64,000 nucleotides of DNA from assembly GCA_016712265.1 (NCBI GenBank), contig JADJRJ010000031.1, positions 1,302,001-1,366,000 of the forward strand, in the 5' to 3' direction. Of this stretch, positions 27,840 through 36,406 are shown one piece after another (the first letter of the stretch is position 1; each line of letters opens with the position of its first letter). A model generated the notes under the pieces. It was not told the origin of the DNA. It made no database searches and saw only the letters and a program-made list of their open reading frames with translations. A program made the translations under genes and the position numbers. The stretch comes from Gemmatimonadota bacterium (GTDB lineage Bacteria > Gemmatimonadota > Gemmatimonadetes > Gemmatimonadales > Gemmatimonadaceae).

Positions 27840-28307
27840 GTGGCTACCCAGGAGAAGATCGGGCTCCATAACCTGAAGCCAGCGCCCGGTTCGCATCGCG
27901 ACCGCAAGCGTCTGGGACGCGGCCCCGGATCCGGGACCGGCAAGACCTCAGGCAAGGGGCATAAGGGCTCGATGGCCCGCGCGGGCCATGGCGGACCGGG
28001 TGGCGGCAAGCCCGGCTTTGAGGGTGGGCAGATGCCGCTCTCACGTCGCATCCCGAAGCGCGGGTTCAACAACGCGCGCTTTCGCACCAGCTACCAGATC
28101 ATCGGGCTCGATGACCTGGCGCGGGTAGAGGGCAGTGACGTGACAGTGGAAGCGCTCTTGAAGGCAGGACTGGTGAAGGCGCGCTCAGGCCCGGTGAAGT
28201 TGCTGGCCAATGGCGCGGTGACGTCGGCGTACACCATTCGCGGTCTCAAGGTCAGCGGCGCGGCTCGGGAACAGATCGTCGCTGCTGGCGGCCGCATCGA
28301 GGAGTAA
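27840..28307 (+). CDS. rplO: Ribosomal protein L15
   Basis: 155 residues from GTG 27840, which lies 9 nt after a GGAG; GTG 27834 would add two residues. HNLKPAPGSHRDRKRLGRGPGSGTGKTSG and GFEGGQMPLSRRIPKRGF are the L15 signatures (quoted in part). A late-assembly 50S protein. secY starts directly after the stop. Confidence 0.96.
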   Translation: MATQEKIGLHNLKPAPGSHRDRKRLGRGPGSGTGKTSGKGHKGSMARAGHGGPGGGKPGFEGGQMPLSRRIPKRGFNNARFRTSYQIIGLDDLARVEGSDVTVEALLKAGLVKARSGPVKLLANGAVTSAYTIRGLKVSGAAREQIVAAGGRIEE

Positions 28308-29642
28308 ATGGCGCAGTCCAATCCCGCCCAGGCGCTGGCGAACATTCGCAATACGCCGGAGTTATGGGAGAAGATCGTCTTCACGTTCTGGTGCCTGGTG
28401 CTGTATCGGCTGGGCTCCCACATCACGGCACCCGGTGTCGATGCCGTCGCGCTGCTGGACTTCTTCAACAACCAGCAGACCAACGGACTCCTCGGCCTCT
28501 ACGACCTGTTCGTGGGTGGCGGGCTGTCGCGTGCGACGGTGTTTGCCCTGGGCATCATGCCGTACATCTCCGCGAGTATCTTTGCGCAGATCGGCACCCA
28601 GCTCATCCCGTCGCTCGACAAGCTCAACAAGGATGAAGAAGGGCGGAAGAAGATCACCCAGTGGACCCGCTACTTCACCGTCGGGCTCGCGTTGGTGCAG
28701 GCGTGGGGTTTCGCGCTGTTCACCGAGTCGCTCCAGGGCGCGGTGACTACGCCGGGCTTCGGCTTCCGCCTCCAGATGTCGGTCATCCTCACGGCGGGCG
28801 CCGTGTTCGTGATGTGGCTCGGTGAGCAGATCACCGAGCGCGGCCTGGGCAACGGGGCGTCGCTCATCATCTTCTTCTCGATCGTCGAACGGTTCTGGAG
28901 TGCCATCTTCCAGACCTTCAACTTCGTGAGCACGGGAGCGGTCGGCGCGTTCTCGCTCGTCGTCCTCGCCCTCGTAATGGTGGGTGTGGTCGCTGGGGTC
29001 GTGGCCCTGACCTTGGCGGCGCGCCGGGTGCTGATCCAGATCCCGCAACGCACCATGGCCCGTGGCCGCATGCGCGAGGCCGCACGGAACTTCATCCCGC
29101 TGCGTATCAACTCGGCCGGCGTCATGCCGATCGTGTTCGCGCAGTCGGTGATCGTGGTCCCGGGCGCGCTGGCCCAGTTCAGCGGCAACCCCGGATTGCA
29201 ACGCGCTGCGGACTTCTTCGCAGAAGGGTCGTGGCCCTACCTGATCGCGTCGGCGCTCTTGATCCTGTTCTTCACGTACTTCTACACGTCGATCATCTTC
29301 AACCCGATCGACATCGCGGAGAACCTCAAGAAGCAGGGCGGGTTCATCCCAGGGGTCAAGCCCGGAGCCAAGACGGCCGAGTACATCGAACAGGTCGTCA
29401 CGCGGATCACCTTGCCGGGCGCGTTGTTCCTGACGGCCATCGCCCTGTTCCCGGTGATCATTGCGAAGTGGATCAACGTCCCCTTCCGGTTCGGCGGGAC
29501 CTCGCTGCTCATCGTGGTCGGTGTGGCCCTCGATACCATGGCCCAGATGCAGCAGCATCTCCTCCTGCGAAAGTACGACGGCTTCATGAAGAAGGGTCGT
29601 GTGCGCTTCCGTGGGCGGCAGGGCGCCACAGGCGGCTTCTAG
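28308..29642 (+). CDS. secY: Preprotein translocase channel subunit SecY
   Basis: 444 residues with ten hydrophobic segments. It forms the protein-conducting channel of the inner membrane with SecE and SecG. Diagnostic blocks: the plug-region ATVFALGIMPYISASIF, LGNGASLIIF, and the cytoplasmic loop before GFIPGVKPGAKTAEYIE, which contacts SecA and the ribosome. It ends at TAG followed by a good terminator, so it is the last gene of the spc block. Confidence 0.98.
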   Translation: MAQSNPAQALANIRNTPELWEKIVFTFWCLVLYRLGSHITAPGVDAVALLDFFNNQQTNGLLGLYDLFVGGGLSRATVFALGIMPYISASIFAQIGTQLIPSLDKLNKDEEGRKKITQWTRYFTVGLALVQAWGFALFTESLQGAVTTPGFGFRLQMSVILTAGAVFVMWLGEQITERGLGNGASLIIFFSIVERFWSAIFQTFNFVSTGAVGAFSLVVLALVMVGVVAGVVALTLAARRVLIQIPQRTMARGRMREAARNFIPLRINSAGVMPIVFAQSVIVVPGALAQFSGNPGLQRAADFFAEGSWPYLIASALLILFFTYFYTSIIFNPIDIAENLKKQGGFIPGVKPGAKTAEYIEQVVTRITLPGALFLTAIALFPVIIAKWINVPFRFGGTSLLIVVGVALDTMAQMQQHLLLRKYDGFMKKGRVRFRGRQGATGGF

Positions 29643-29675
29643 ACGGCGGCCTTGGGTCTGTCGGTGCGGTACCGG

Positions 29676-29709
29676 AGTGGACGGCGCCCAGCGTGCCGTC
29701 CACTTTCCA
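29676..29709 (+). terminator. Rho-independent terminator after secY
   Basis: AGTGGACGGC / GCCGTCCACT arms (29676-29685 and 29695-29704) then TTTCC. A perfect 10-bp stem 33 nt after the secY stop closes the ribosomal superoperon. Confidence 0.75.
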
Positions 29710-29763
29710 TAAGGGGGCGGGGGGATGCCCTCTGGCGCCCTGCTGGCTGTGACGCAATCATCG

Positions 29764-29868
29764 GTCTGCCGTCTGCCGTCTGCCGTCTGCCGTCTGCCGT
29801 CTGCCGTCTGCCGTCTGCCGTCTGCCGTCTGCCGTCTGCCGTCTGCCGTCTGCCGTCTGCCGTCTGAC
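29764..29868 (+). repeat. Heptanucleotide tandem array (GTCTGCC)14 plus one variant
   Basis: Fourteen perfect head-to-tail copies of GTCTGCC (29764-29861) and a fifteenth variant copy GTCTGAC lie between the secY terminator and adk, ending about 20 nt before the adk ATG. It is not coding: the 7-bp unit runs through all three frames and a stop follows. Perfect identity of the copies suggests recent slippage and likely length variation between strains. It lies where the adk promoter should be. Confidence 0.95.
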
Positions 29869-29889
29869 TGAACTCCAATTCCAGCATCC

Positions 29890-30525
29890 ATGATCCTCGT
29901 CCTCCTTGGTCCTCCTGGCGCAGGCAAGGGCACCCAGGGCGAAAAACTCGCCGAGCAGCTTGGCATCCCGAAGGTTGCGACTGGCGATGTGTTGCGCGCC
30001 GCCGTTCGGGAGCAGACCCCACTCGGCCTCGCGGCAAAGGCGGCGATGGACCGTGGGGACCTTGTCCCGGACGAGGTGATCCTGGGGATCATGAAGGAGG
30101 CGCTGGCGTCTCCCACGGCGTCCCGCGGGGCGATCCTCGACGGCGTTGTTCGGACCGTCCCGCAGGCTGAAGGATTGAGCCGCGTGCTTTCTGAATTGGG
30201 GCGCCCGCTCGACGCCGTGCTTCTGTTCGAGATCGATGACGAAGAGCTGGTGGGCCGCTTGTCCGGCCGGACGGTCTGCGAGAGCTGCCAGACGCCTTAT
30301 GCAGGACAGGCGCCGGGGGCGAGCTGTGCCAAGTGCGGGGGCACCCTCGTGCGTCGCAAGGACGATGAACCCGAAGCGGTGCGGAATCGCCTGCGGACGT
30401 ACCATGCGCAGACGGCCCCCGTGATCGGGTGGTACGAACAGACCGGCGGTCCGCTCCGGCGGATCGATGCCTTGGGCGCCATGGACGAGGTGCTGTCGCG
30501 TGCTCGGCAGGCGCTGGCGCTGTGA
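29890..30525 (+). CDS. adk: Adenylate kinase, zinc-containing type
   Basis: 211 residues. Converts ATP plus AMP to two ADP. P-loop GPPGAGKGT at residues 7-15. The LID carries four Cys (Cys130, Cys133, Cys146, Cys149) in two CxxC pairs, so this is the zinc-binding LID form. AMP-binding GDVLRAAV and the NRL-YH stretch are normal. The stop overlaps the map start (GTGA), so the two are coupled. Confidence 0.97.
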   Translation: MILVLLGPPGAGKGTQGEKLAEQLGIPKVATGDVLRAAVREQTPLGLAAKAAMDRGDLVPDEVILGIMKEALASPTASRGAILDGVVRTVPQAEGLSRVLSELGRPLDAVLLFEIDDEELVGRLSGRTVCESCQTPYAGQAPGASCAKCGGTLVRRKDDEPEAVRNRLRTYHAQTAPVIGWYEQTGGPLRRIDALGAMDEVLSRARQALAL

Positions 30526-31277
30526 TCCACCTCAAGTCGGATCGTGAGCTGGAGATCATGGCCCGGGGTGGGCACGTGTTGGCCATGACGCACGCCCATT
30601 TGCGTCCGCTCGTTAGCCCCGGAGTGTCGACTCAGGAACTGGACGAGGCCGCGGAAGCCTTCATTCGGTCGCATGCCGGTGCGACGCCGGCGTTCAAGGG
30701 ACTCTACGGGTTTCCTGGGGCGATTTGCATTTCGGTGAACGAGGAGATCGTCCACGGCATTCCCTCACCCCGGCGAGTGCTCAAGGGGGGGGACATCGTC
30801 AAGTTGGACGTCGGGGTCAAGCTTGAGGGCTACTTCACGGACGCGTCGATCACCGTCCCGGTTGGGACGGTCTCCCCGGAGATCGAACGCCTGATGGATG
30901 TCACGCGTCGTTCCCTGGATGCCGGAATCGCTGCCGCCGTGGTGGGCAACCACATTGGCGATATCGGAGCGGCGATCTGGGCCGTGGTTGGCCCCGCGGG
31001 CTACACGGTTGCCGACGACCTGGTGGGCCACTATGTGGGGACCAAGCCCCATGGGGATCCACAGGTGCCCAACAAGGGAAAGCCGAAGCGAGGGATGAAG
31101 CTGCTCCCCGGCTTGACCATCGCGATCGAGCCCATGGTCAACATGGGCGGCTCGGCGACGCGCACCCTGTCGGACAAGTGGACCATCGTGACGGCGGACG
31201 GATCTCCGTCGGCGCACTTCGAGCACACGATCGCCGTAACCGCCGACGGGCCACGCGTGCTCACGCGAGTCGCGTGA
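30522..31277 (+). CDS. map: Methionine aminopeptidase, type I
   Basis: 251 residues from a GTG that overlaps the adk TGA. Removes the N-terminal Met from new proteins. NEEIVHGIPSPRRVLKGGDIVKLDVG supplies the first active-site His and metal Asp in part; DASITVPVG the second Asp; GHYVGTKPHGDPQVPN and IEPMVN with the metal Glu follow. In many genomes infA and rpsM come next, but here a glycosyltransferase gene follows instead. Confidence 0.96.
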   Translation: MIHLKSDRELEIMARGGHVLAMTHAHLRPLVSPGVSTQELDEAAEAFIRSHAGATPAFKGLYGFPGAICISVNEEIVHGIPSPRRVLKGGDIVKLDVGVKLEGYFTDASITVPVGTVSPEIERLMDVTRRSLDAGIAAAVVGNHIGDIGAAIWAVVGPAGYTVADDLVGHYVGTKPHGDPQVPNKGKPKRGMKLLPGLTIAIEPMVNMGGSATRTLSDKWTIVTADGSPSAHFEHTIAVTADGPRVLTRVA

Positions 31278-31329
31278 CGGTGCCGCGGCGGCGCGCCAGT
31301 CGTCCGGGGGGGATGAGCCCCTGCCTGCC

Positions 31330-32928
31330 ATGAACCACCGCTGGAGTCACCTCGTCGCTGCGCTGGCGATTGCCCTTGGGGTGATGCGCATCGTAGCGAC
31401 ATATGAGGTCTTCGGCGAGACGTTCGACGAAGGGGTGCACATCGCCGCCGGGATGGAACTGCTCGATCAGGGGCGATTCACCTACGAACCCAAGCACCCC
31501 CCGCTCGCCCGGACCGCCGTGGCGCTCGGCCCCTGGTTGTCTGGTATCGGGTCCCAGCATGTCCCGAACATCTGGGGAGAGGGTCGCGCCATCATTCATG
31601 CGGAGAACGCCGACCGCACGTTGTTCCTCGCGCGCCTCGGCATCCTCCCGTTCTTCATCCTGGCGTGCCTGATGCTCTGGGTGTGGACGGCACGCCTCGC
31701 CGGGCCAGCTGAGGCGGCGGTGGCCGTCGTCTTGTTCACCCTGACACCGATTGTCCTGGCGCACGCCAGCGTGGCGACCACGGACATGGCGTTGCTGGGG
31801 ACGTTGACCGCATTGCTGTATGTGGCATCCCGGTGGCTCGACAGCCCCACGCGTGCGCACAGTGTCCTGCTCGGGGTGGCCGGTGCGGCCACCCTCACGG
31901 CGAAGATGTCCTCGGTGGTCTTCTTCGGCGGCACGGTCGGCCTGGTGCTCGCCCTGCGCCACTGGTGGGGACGTGGGGCCACGACCCCCGAGCGCACGGC
32001 GGGTGGCGTCCTCACGCTGTCGAAGGCGCATTGGCGAAGCCTGCTGGTGACGGCGTCCGTGGCGTTTATCTGTGTGTGGGCGATCTACCGCTTCCAGGTG
32101 GGGAGCCTACGGGGCGTGCCGTTCCCGTTGACCACCCTCATCCAGGGGGTGCGCGACATGCTCAATCACAACTCCCTGGGGCATGCCTCCTTCCTGCTCG
32201 GGACGGCGTACAGCGACGGGAAGCTCCTGTTCTTCCCGGTGGGCATTGGGGTCAAGGCCCCGCTCACGCTGTTGGCCTTTGGCCTGACTGGGGTTGTGAT
32301 GCTCGCCGGGCGCGCCCGGACGGCACGCGATTGGCGCCTGGCGGTTCCCTTGTTGCTCGCGGTGGCCGTGCTGGCCCCGTCGATCCCGGCTCGGATCAAC
32401 ATCGGGGTGCGGCACGTGCTGCCGGTCTTCATGGTCCTGGCGCTCTGTGCAGGCATTGCGCTGGTGGCTGCATGGCGACGCGCGGCGTCAGTGGGGCGCG
32501 TGCTGTTGGCCGGGGTGACGCTGGCCGGGCTTTGGTCCACGGCGCGCATTCACCCGGACTACCTGGCGTACTTCAACGAACTGGCCGGGCCCCATCCCGA
32601 GCGCGTGCTCGTCGACAGCGACCTGGACTGGGGACAGGACCTGCGACGTCTGCGCGATACGCTGCGGACGCGGGGGATCGACAGTGTGACGACGGCCTAC
32701 TTCGGGAGCGCGGTCCCCGAGATGTACGGCATTCCGGTACGCGCCAAGTGGGTGCGCGGCGAGCCGGTCCATGGCTGGTTCGTGATCAGTCAGACGCTGC
32801 GCCAGCGCGGTGATGCCGTCCTCAGGAACCGGCAATGGACGCTGTACCCTGACGCGTTCGCCTTCCTCGACGGGCTGGAGCCGGAGGCGCGCGTGGGGCG
32901 CAGCCTCCTGCTCTATCGCCTTCCCTAG
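31330..32928 (+). CDS. Membrane glycosyltransferase, GT39/PMT-like
   Basis: 532 residues with about ten membrane segments. The first periplasmic loop has FDEGVH near residue 36 and the Asp-Glu pair followed by KHPPLAR, typical of GT-C fold enzymes such as protein O-mannosyltransferases and ArnT-like proteins. These use a polyprenyl-phosphate sugar. A soluble C-terminal part follows (DWGQDLRRLRDTL, YFGSAVPEMYG). I assign the fold and class but not the sugar or acceptor. It is convergent with ftcD: the two stops share the palindrome CTAG. Confidence 0.75.
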   Translation: MNHRWSHLVAALAIALGVMRIVATYEVFGETFDEGVHIAAGMELLDQGRFTYEPKHPPLARTAVALGPWLSGIGSQHVPNIWGEGRAIIHAENADRTLFLARLGILPFFILACLMLWVWTARLAGPAEAAVAVVLFTLTPIVLAHASVATTDMALLGTLTALLYVASRWLDSPTRAHSVLLGVAGAATLTAKMSSVVFFGGTVGLVLALRHWWGRGATTPERTAGGVLTLSKAHWRSLLVTASVAFICVWAIYRFQVGSLRGVPFPLTTLIQGVRDMLNHNSLGHASFLLGTAYSDGKLLFFPVGIGVKAPLTLLAFGLTGVVMLAGRARTARDWRLAVPLLLAVAVLAPSIPARINIGVRHVLPVFMVLALCAGIALVAAWRRAASVGRVLLAGVTLAGLWSTARIHPDYLAYFNELAGPHPERVLVDSDLDWGQDLRRLRDTLRTRGIDSVTTAYFGSAVPEMYGIPVRAKWVRGEPVHGWFVISQTLRQRGDAVLRNRQWTLYPDAFAFLDGLEPEARVGRSLLLYRLP

Positions 32929-34451
32929 TTGCCGATAGCAGCCTCCACGGCCGCCGTGGCCGTGGCCACGTGTCCGGACGCTTCGTGCGTAACCTGGGCT
33001 AGCTCGGCCAGGAGGGACGCACCCAGCTCGCGTCGCGCAAGCGAACTCACGTTGATCCGCACGTTGTAGGCGGCGCCTTTGCACCCGGCGTCGGCGAGGA
33101 GGGCCGCGACCCCAGCGTCGGAGACGGCGTTGCTGTTGCCCCGCGTCGCCGCGATGGCCGCGAGGCGGGCCACACTGGCACACGCGCGCGCGGTATCCAG
33201 GGGAATCTGGGCCGCGTGGAGCAGTGCGGTGTCGATGGCGGCGGTCCGGGCCGCAACCTGTTCGTCGGTGTCCTTGGGGAGTTTGTAGGCGTTCATCACG
33301 CCGTCGTACGCGGCGGCATCGCGGGCGACCAGGGCTGTGAGGGTTGCGCCGAGCGCAGCGGCCTCGAGGGCGAGGGCTTTCATGTCCGCGTCCACGGCCG
33401 CGTACTTTTTCTTGCCGATCGTGAGCCCGGCGACCATCTGGGTGAGCGCGGCGCCTAACGCTGCGACGTGGGCCGCGACCGAACCGCCGCCGGGGGCTGG
33501 GGTGGGTGCCGCGACCGAGGCAACGAAGCCGGACAGGGATTCCCCACCCGCGACGGCCGCGCGCACCTTCCGCTCGAGCACGAGGTCCGGGGAGAAGTGA
33601 CGCAGCTGCAGGTGGCGCGCGGCCGTCTCGAACAGGGCGCGTTCCGGGACCAGGCCGACGACCTCGCTCCACGTGGGGGAAACGCCGTGCGCCTGCGCTT
33701 CCATCTTGACCATGTCAAAGGCCCGATAGAGCGGGGTCTTCTCGATGTCGGTGAGGTTTATGGAGACCTGCGCCTGACCGTCGACCTCGAGGCCCAGCCC
33801 CTTCACGTACCGCAGCCCGCCGGAGGAGTGGCGCAGCGCCTTGGCGACGTCCTTGGCGACGGGCAGGTTGGCGGCAGGGCCGAGGTAGACGTTGTAGGCG
33901 ACGAGGAACGGGCGGGCGCCGACGGCCGTGGCCCCCGCCGTCGGATGTACCGCGGGCGCGCCGAAGTCGGGGCGCCGGTTCGTGTTGGTGCCGATCTCGT
34001 CGCGCAGGAGCTCAAACTCGCCGCGGCGCACATCGGCGAGGTTTTCGCGATCCGCCCGGGTGGCGGCCCGCTCGTACAGGAAGACCGGGATGCCGAGTTC
34101 CGCCGCCGCGCGTCCGCCTAACGTGCGCGCGAGGGCGATACAGTCCTCCATGGTCGCGCCCTCGAGCGGGATGAACGGGACCACGTCGGTCGCCCCGATG
34201 CGGGGATGCTCGCCCTGGTGTCGCGTGAGGTCGATGCGCTGCGCCGCCTCGCGCATCCCCCGAAACGCGGCCTCCACCGCCACGTCGGCCGGGGCGACGA
34301 AGGTGATGACCGAGCGGTGGTGCGACGGGTCGCTGGAGACGTCCAGCACGACCGCGCCCTCGACCGAGGCGATGGCATCACGGATCGCGGCCACGACGGT
34401 GGCATCGCGACCTTCACTGAAGTTGGGCACACACTCAACGAGGCGCGTCAT
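32925..34451 (-). CDS. ftcD: Glutamate formimidoyltransferase / formimidoyl-THF cyclodeaminase
   Basis: 508 residues, a full fusion. The N-terminal part (about 1-300) begins RLVECVPNFSEGRD, has the HHRSVITF catalytic His region and HPRIGATDVVPFIP. The C-terminal cyclodeaminase (about 310-508) includes the APTPAPGGGSVAAHVAALGA block that binds the pteridine. It moves the formimino group from histidine breakdown to tetrahydrofolate and then releases ammonia. No hut genes lie in the window. It follows an IMPase-like gene by 31 nt on the minus strand, so the two may form an operon. Two Leu-Gly pairs use TTA-GGC. Confidence 0.93.
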   Translation of the reverse strand: MTRLVECVPNFSEGRDATVVAAIRDAIASVEGAVVLDVSSDPSHHRSVITFVAPADVAVEAAFRGMREAAQRIDLTRHQGEHPRIGATDVVPFIPLEGATMEDCIALARTLGGRAAAELGIPVFLYERAATRADRENLADVRRGEFELLRDEIGTNTNRRPDFGAPAVHPTAGATAVGARPFLVAYNVYLGPAANLPVAKDVAKALRHSSGGLRYVKGLGLEVDGQAQVSINLTDIEKTPLYRAFDMVKMEAQAHGVSPTWSEVVGLVPERALFETAARHLQLRHFSPDLVLERKVRAAVAGGESLSGFVASVAAPTPAPGGGSVAAHVAALGAALTQMVAGLTIGKKKYAAVDADMKALALEAAALGATLTALVARDAAAYDGVMNAYKLPKDTDEQVAARTAAIDTALLHAAQIPLDTARACASVARLAAIAATRGNSNAVSDAGVAALLADAGCKGAAYNVRINVSSLARRELGASLLAELAQVTHEASGHVATATAAVEAAIGN

Positions 34452-34482
34452 TCGGACGGGAGCTGAGGGGGAGGTGCTGGCG

Positions 34483-35289
34483 TCAGGGGGCGTCGTGCAG
34501 TTGCGCGAGCATCCATGGATGCATCGCTCCGTTGGAGGCCACGAGGCCGCTGTGGGAGGGGGCGAGGGGGCCGCCGCGGAGGTCGGTCACGAGGCCGCCG
34601 GCCTCGCGCACGAGGAGGATGCCGGCGGCCATATCCCACGGTGCCAGCATCAGCTCCCAGAACGCATCGAATCGCCCGCAGGCGACATCGGCAAGGTCCA
34701 ACGCAGCGGCACCCGCACGGCGCACGCCCGCCGTGGCTTGGATCAGGCGGGCGAACTGGGGCAGGTAGGTCGGGATCTGTTCCGGGTGCTTGAACGGAAA
34801 ACCGGTACCCACCAGGGCCCGCCCTGGGTCGGTCAGCGAGGAGACGCGCATGGGCGTCCCGTCCCGATGTGCTCCCCGGCCGAGGGTCGCGGTGAAGGCC
34901 ACGTTGCGCGAGACGTCGAGGACCACTCCCGCGCGCAGCTCCCCGTCCACGGCCGCGCCGATCGACACGGCGAAGTTGGGGTACCCGTGCAGGAAGTTCG
35001 TCGTGCCGTCCAGCGGGTCGACGATGAAGGTGAGGCCACCGGCAACGGCGGAGCCCGGGCTCAACTCCTCCCCAACGATGGAAGCATCGGGAAATGCGCG
35101 GGCGAGGACTTCGGCAATGCGCCCCTCAGCTTCCTGGTCCACGACGCTCACGAAGTCAGCCCGTGACTTGACCTGCCAGTCAATCACCGACACGTCCCGG
35201 GCGTGTTCGAGGATCCCGGCCGCGGCCAGACGGGCGGCACGAAGGGAAACCTCGAGTAGCGACGCATTGTCGCGCCTGTCGCGTTGCAA
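34483..35289 (-). CDS. Inositol monophosphatase family protein
   Basis: 268 residues from TTG 35289. Li+-sensitive, Mg2+-dependent sugar phosphatase fold. Metal and catalytic motifs: GEELSPG supplies Glu; FIVDPLDGTTNFLHGYPNFAVSIG is the DPxDGT signature (quoted in part); and APWDMAAGILLVREAGG is the second WDxAAG motif. It could be inositol-1-phosphatase, histidinol phosphatase (HisN) or another sugar phosphatase; sequence cannot separate these. Just downstream is ftcD, which favours a histidine-related role only weakly. The start codon overlaps the -35 box of the divergent trpS promoter. Confidence 0.88.
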   Translation of the reverse strand: MQRDRRDNASLLEVSLRAARLAAAGILEHARDVSVIDWQVKSRADFVSVVDQEAEGRIAEVLARAFPDASIVGEELSPGSAVAGGLTFIVDPLDGTTNFLHGYPNFAVSIGAAVDGELRAGVVLDVSRNVAFTATLGRGAHRDGTPMRVSSLTDPGRALVGTGFPFKHPEQIPTYLPQFARLIQATAGVRRAGAAALDLADVACGRFDAFWELMLAPWDMAAGILLVREAGGLVTDLRGGPLAPSHSGLVASNGAMHPWMLAQLHDAP

Positions 35290-35313
35290 GCGGAAAGCCC
35301 TCGGCCTTAGGTT
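35284..35313 (+). promoter_or_regulatory. Probable trpS promoter giving a leaderless mRNA
   Basis: TTGCAA (35284-35289), 18-bp spacer, TAGGTT (35308-35313). The trpS ATG begins 7 nt after the -10, so transcription should start at or next to the A of the start codon. No Shine-Dalgarno is present. The -35 overlaps the start codon of the divergent phosphatase gene. Confidence 0.5.
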
Positions 35314-35319
35314 CCCGAC

Positions 35320-36294
35320 ATGCCACGCATCTTCAGCGGCATCCAGCCGTCCGGTGAACTGCACATCGGGAATTACCTCGGGGCCGTCCGGAACTGGGTG
35401 AACCTGCAACACGAGATCGAGTCGTTCATCTGCGTGGTGGACTACCACGCCATCACCCTGCCGTATGCGCCGGACGACCTGCGCCGACGCACCGGGGAAA
35501 TGGGGGTGACCTTGCTGGCGGCCGGCATCGATCCGAATCGGGCCACCATCTTCGTCCAGTCTCGCGTGCCGGAACATACCGAGCTCGCGTGGATCTTCAA
35601 CACGGTCACGCCGCTGGGGGAGCTGGAGCGGCAGACCCAGTTCAAGGAGAAGTCGGCGCGACAGGAGAGTGTGCCGGCAGGGATTCTGAACTACCCGGTC
35701 CTGCAGGCGGCAGACATCCTCCTGTATCACGCGGACACCGTGCCGGTGGGAGAGGACCAGATCCAGCACCTGGAGCTCACCCGGGAGGTGGCGCGGCGAT
35801 GGAATGCGCGGTTTGGGGAGGGGTACTTCCCGGAGCCGCAGCCGCGCCTGACGCCGACCCGTCGCATCATGGGCCTCGACGGGCAGGCCAAGATGTCCAA
35901 GTCGCTGGGCAATACCGTGGGGTTGCTCGAGGAGAGCGGCGCGATCTGGGACAAACTCCGTCCTGCGGTCACCGACCCGGCCCGGGTGCGCAAGACCGAC
36001 CCCGGCAATCCCGATGTCTGCAACATCTACCAGCTGCACCGGGCGTTCAGTCCTGCCGACACTATCGAGCACGTGGCCACCCAGTGCCGGAGCGCGGGGT
36101 GGGGGTGTATCGAGTGCAAAAAGGTGCTCCACGGGCACCTCGACGCGGAATTGGCCCCCATCCGGGGGCGGGCCGCGGAGCTCCAGGCCCAGCCTGGACG
36201 GGTGCAGGAGATCCTCGGCGACGGTGCCGAACGGGCCCGGAATGTGGCGCAGGTCACAATGCGCGAGGTGCGGGGGGCGATGGGACTCGACTGA
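35320..36294 (+). CDS. trpS: Tryptophanyl-tRNA synthetase
   Basis: 324 residues, a normal short class I synthetase. Charges tRNA-Trp. The HIGH motif appears as GELHIGN near residue 11, KMSKS as AKMSKSLGN near residue 191, and the tryptophan pocket motif DQIQHLELTR is present. The ATG is fixed by MPRIFSGIQPSGELHIG, a typical N-terminus. No usable ribosome binding site, in keeping with a leaderless transcript. A separate pilT-like gene follows after about 110 nt. Confidence 0.97.
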   Translation: MPRIFSGIQPSGELHIGNYLGAVRNWVNLQHEIESFICVVDYHAITLPYAPDDLRRRTGEMGVTLLAAGIDPNRATIFVQSRVPEHTELAWIFNTVTPLGELERQTQFKEKSARQESVPAGILNYPVLQAADILLYHADTVPVGEDQIQHLELTREVARRWNARFGEGYFPEPQPRLTPTRRIMGLDGQAKMSKSLGNTVGLLEESGAIWDKLRPAVTDPARVRKTDPGNPDVCNIYQLHRAFSPADTIEHVATQCRSAGWGCIECKKVLHGHLDAELAPIRGRAAELQAQPGRVQEILGDGAERARNVAQVTMREVRGAMGLD

Positions 36295-36406
36295 CCCTCC
36301 CACCTGACGCCCGTGCTTCGGGTCACGGTTGGATCGTCTGGAGGGCAGGACTGGCCGGAGCGGGCGGTCGCGGGGGTGGAGTCACCATTCGACGTTTGGA
36401 CGGGCG

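Noticed and set aside
29764..29868. CRISPR array or coding repeat at the heptanucleotide tract
   Set aside because: The 7-bp units are contiguous with no spacers, and the unit length is not a multiple of three, so a translated product would be a mixed-frame artefact ending at once.
35290..36303. The upstream half of the long minus-strand frame ending at 34483
   Set aside because: This part is antisense to trpS. The inositol-monophosphatase homology begins only near 35270, so the start was placed at TTG 35289.
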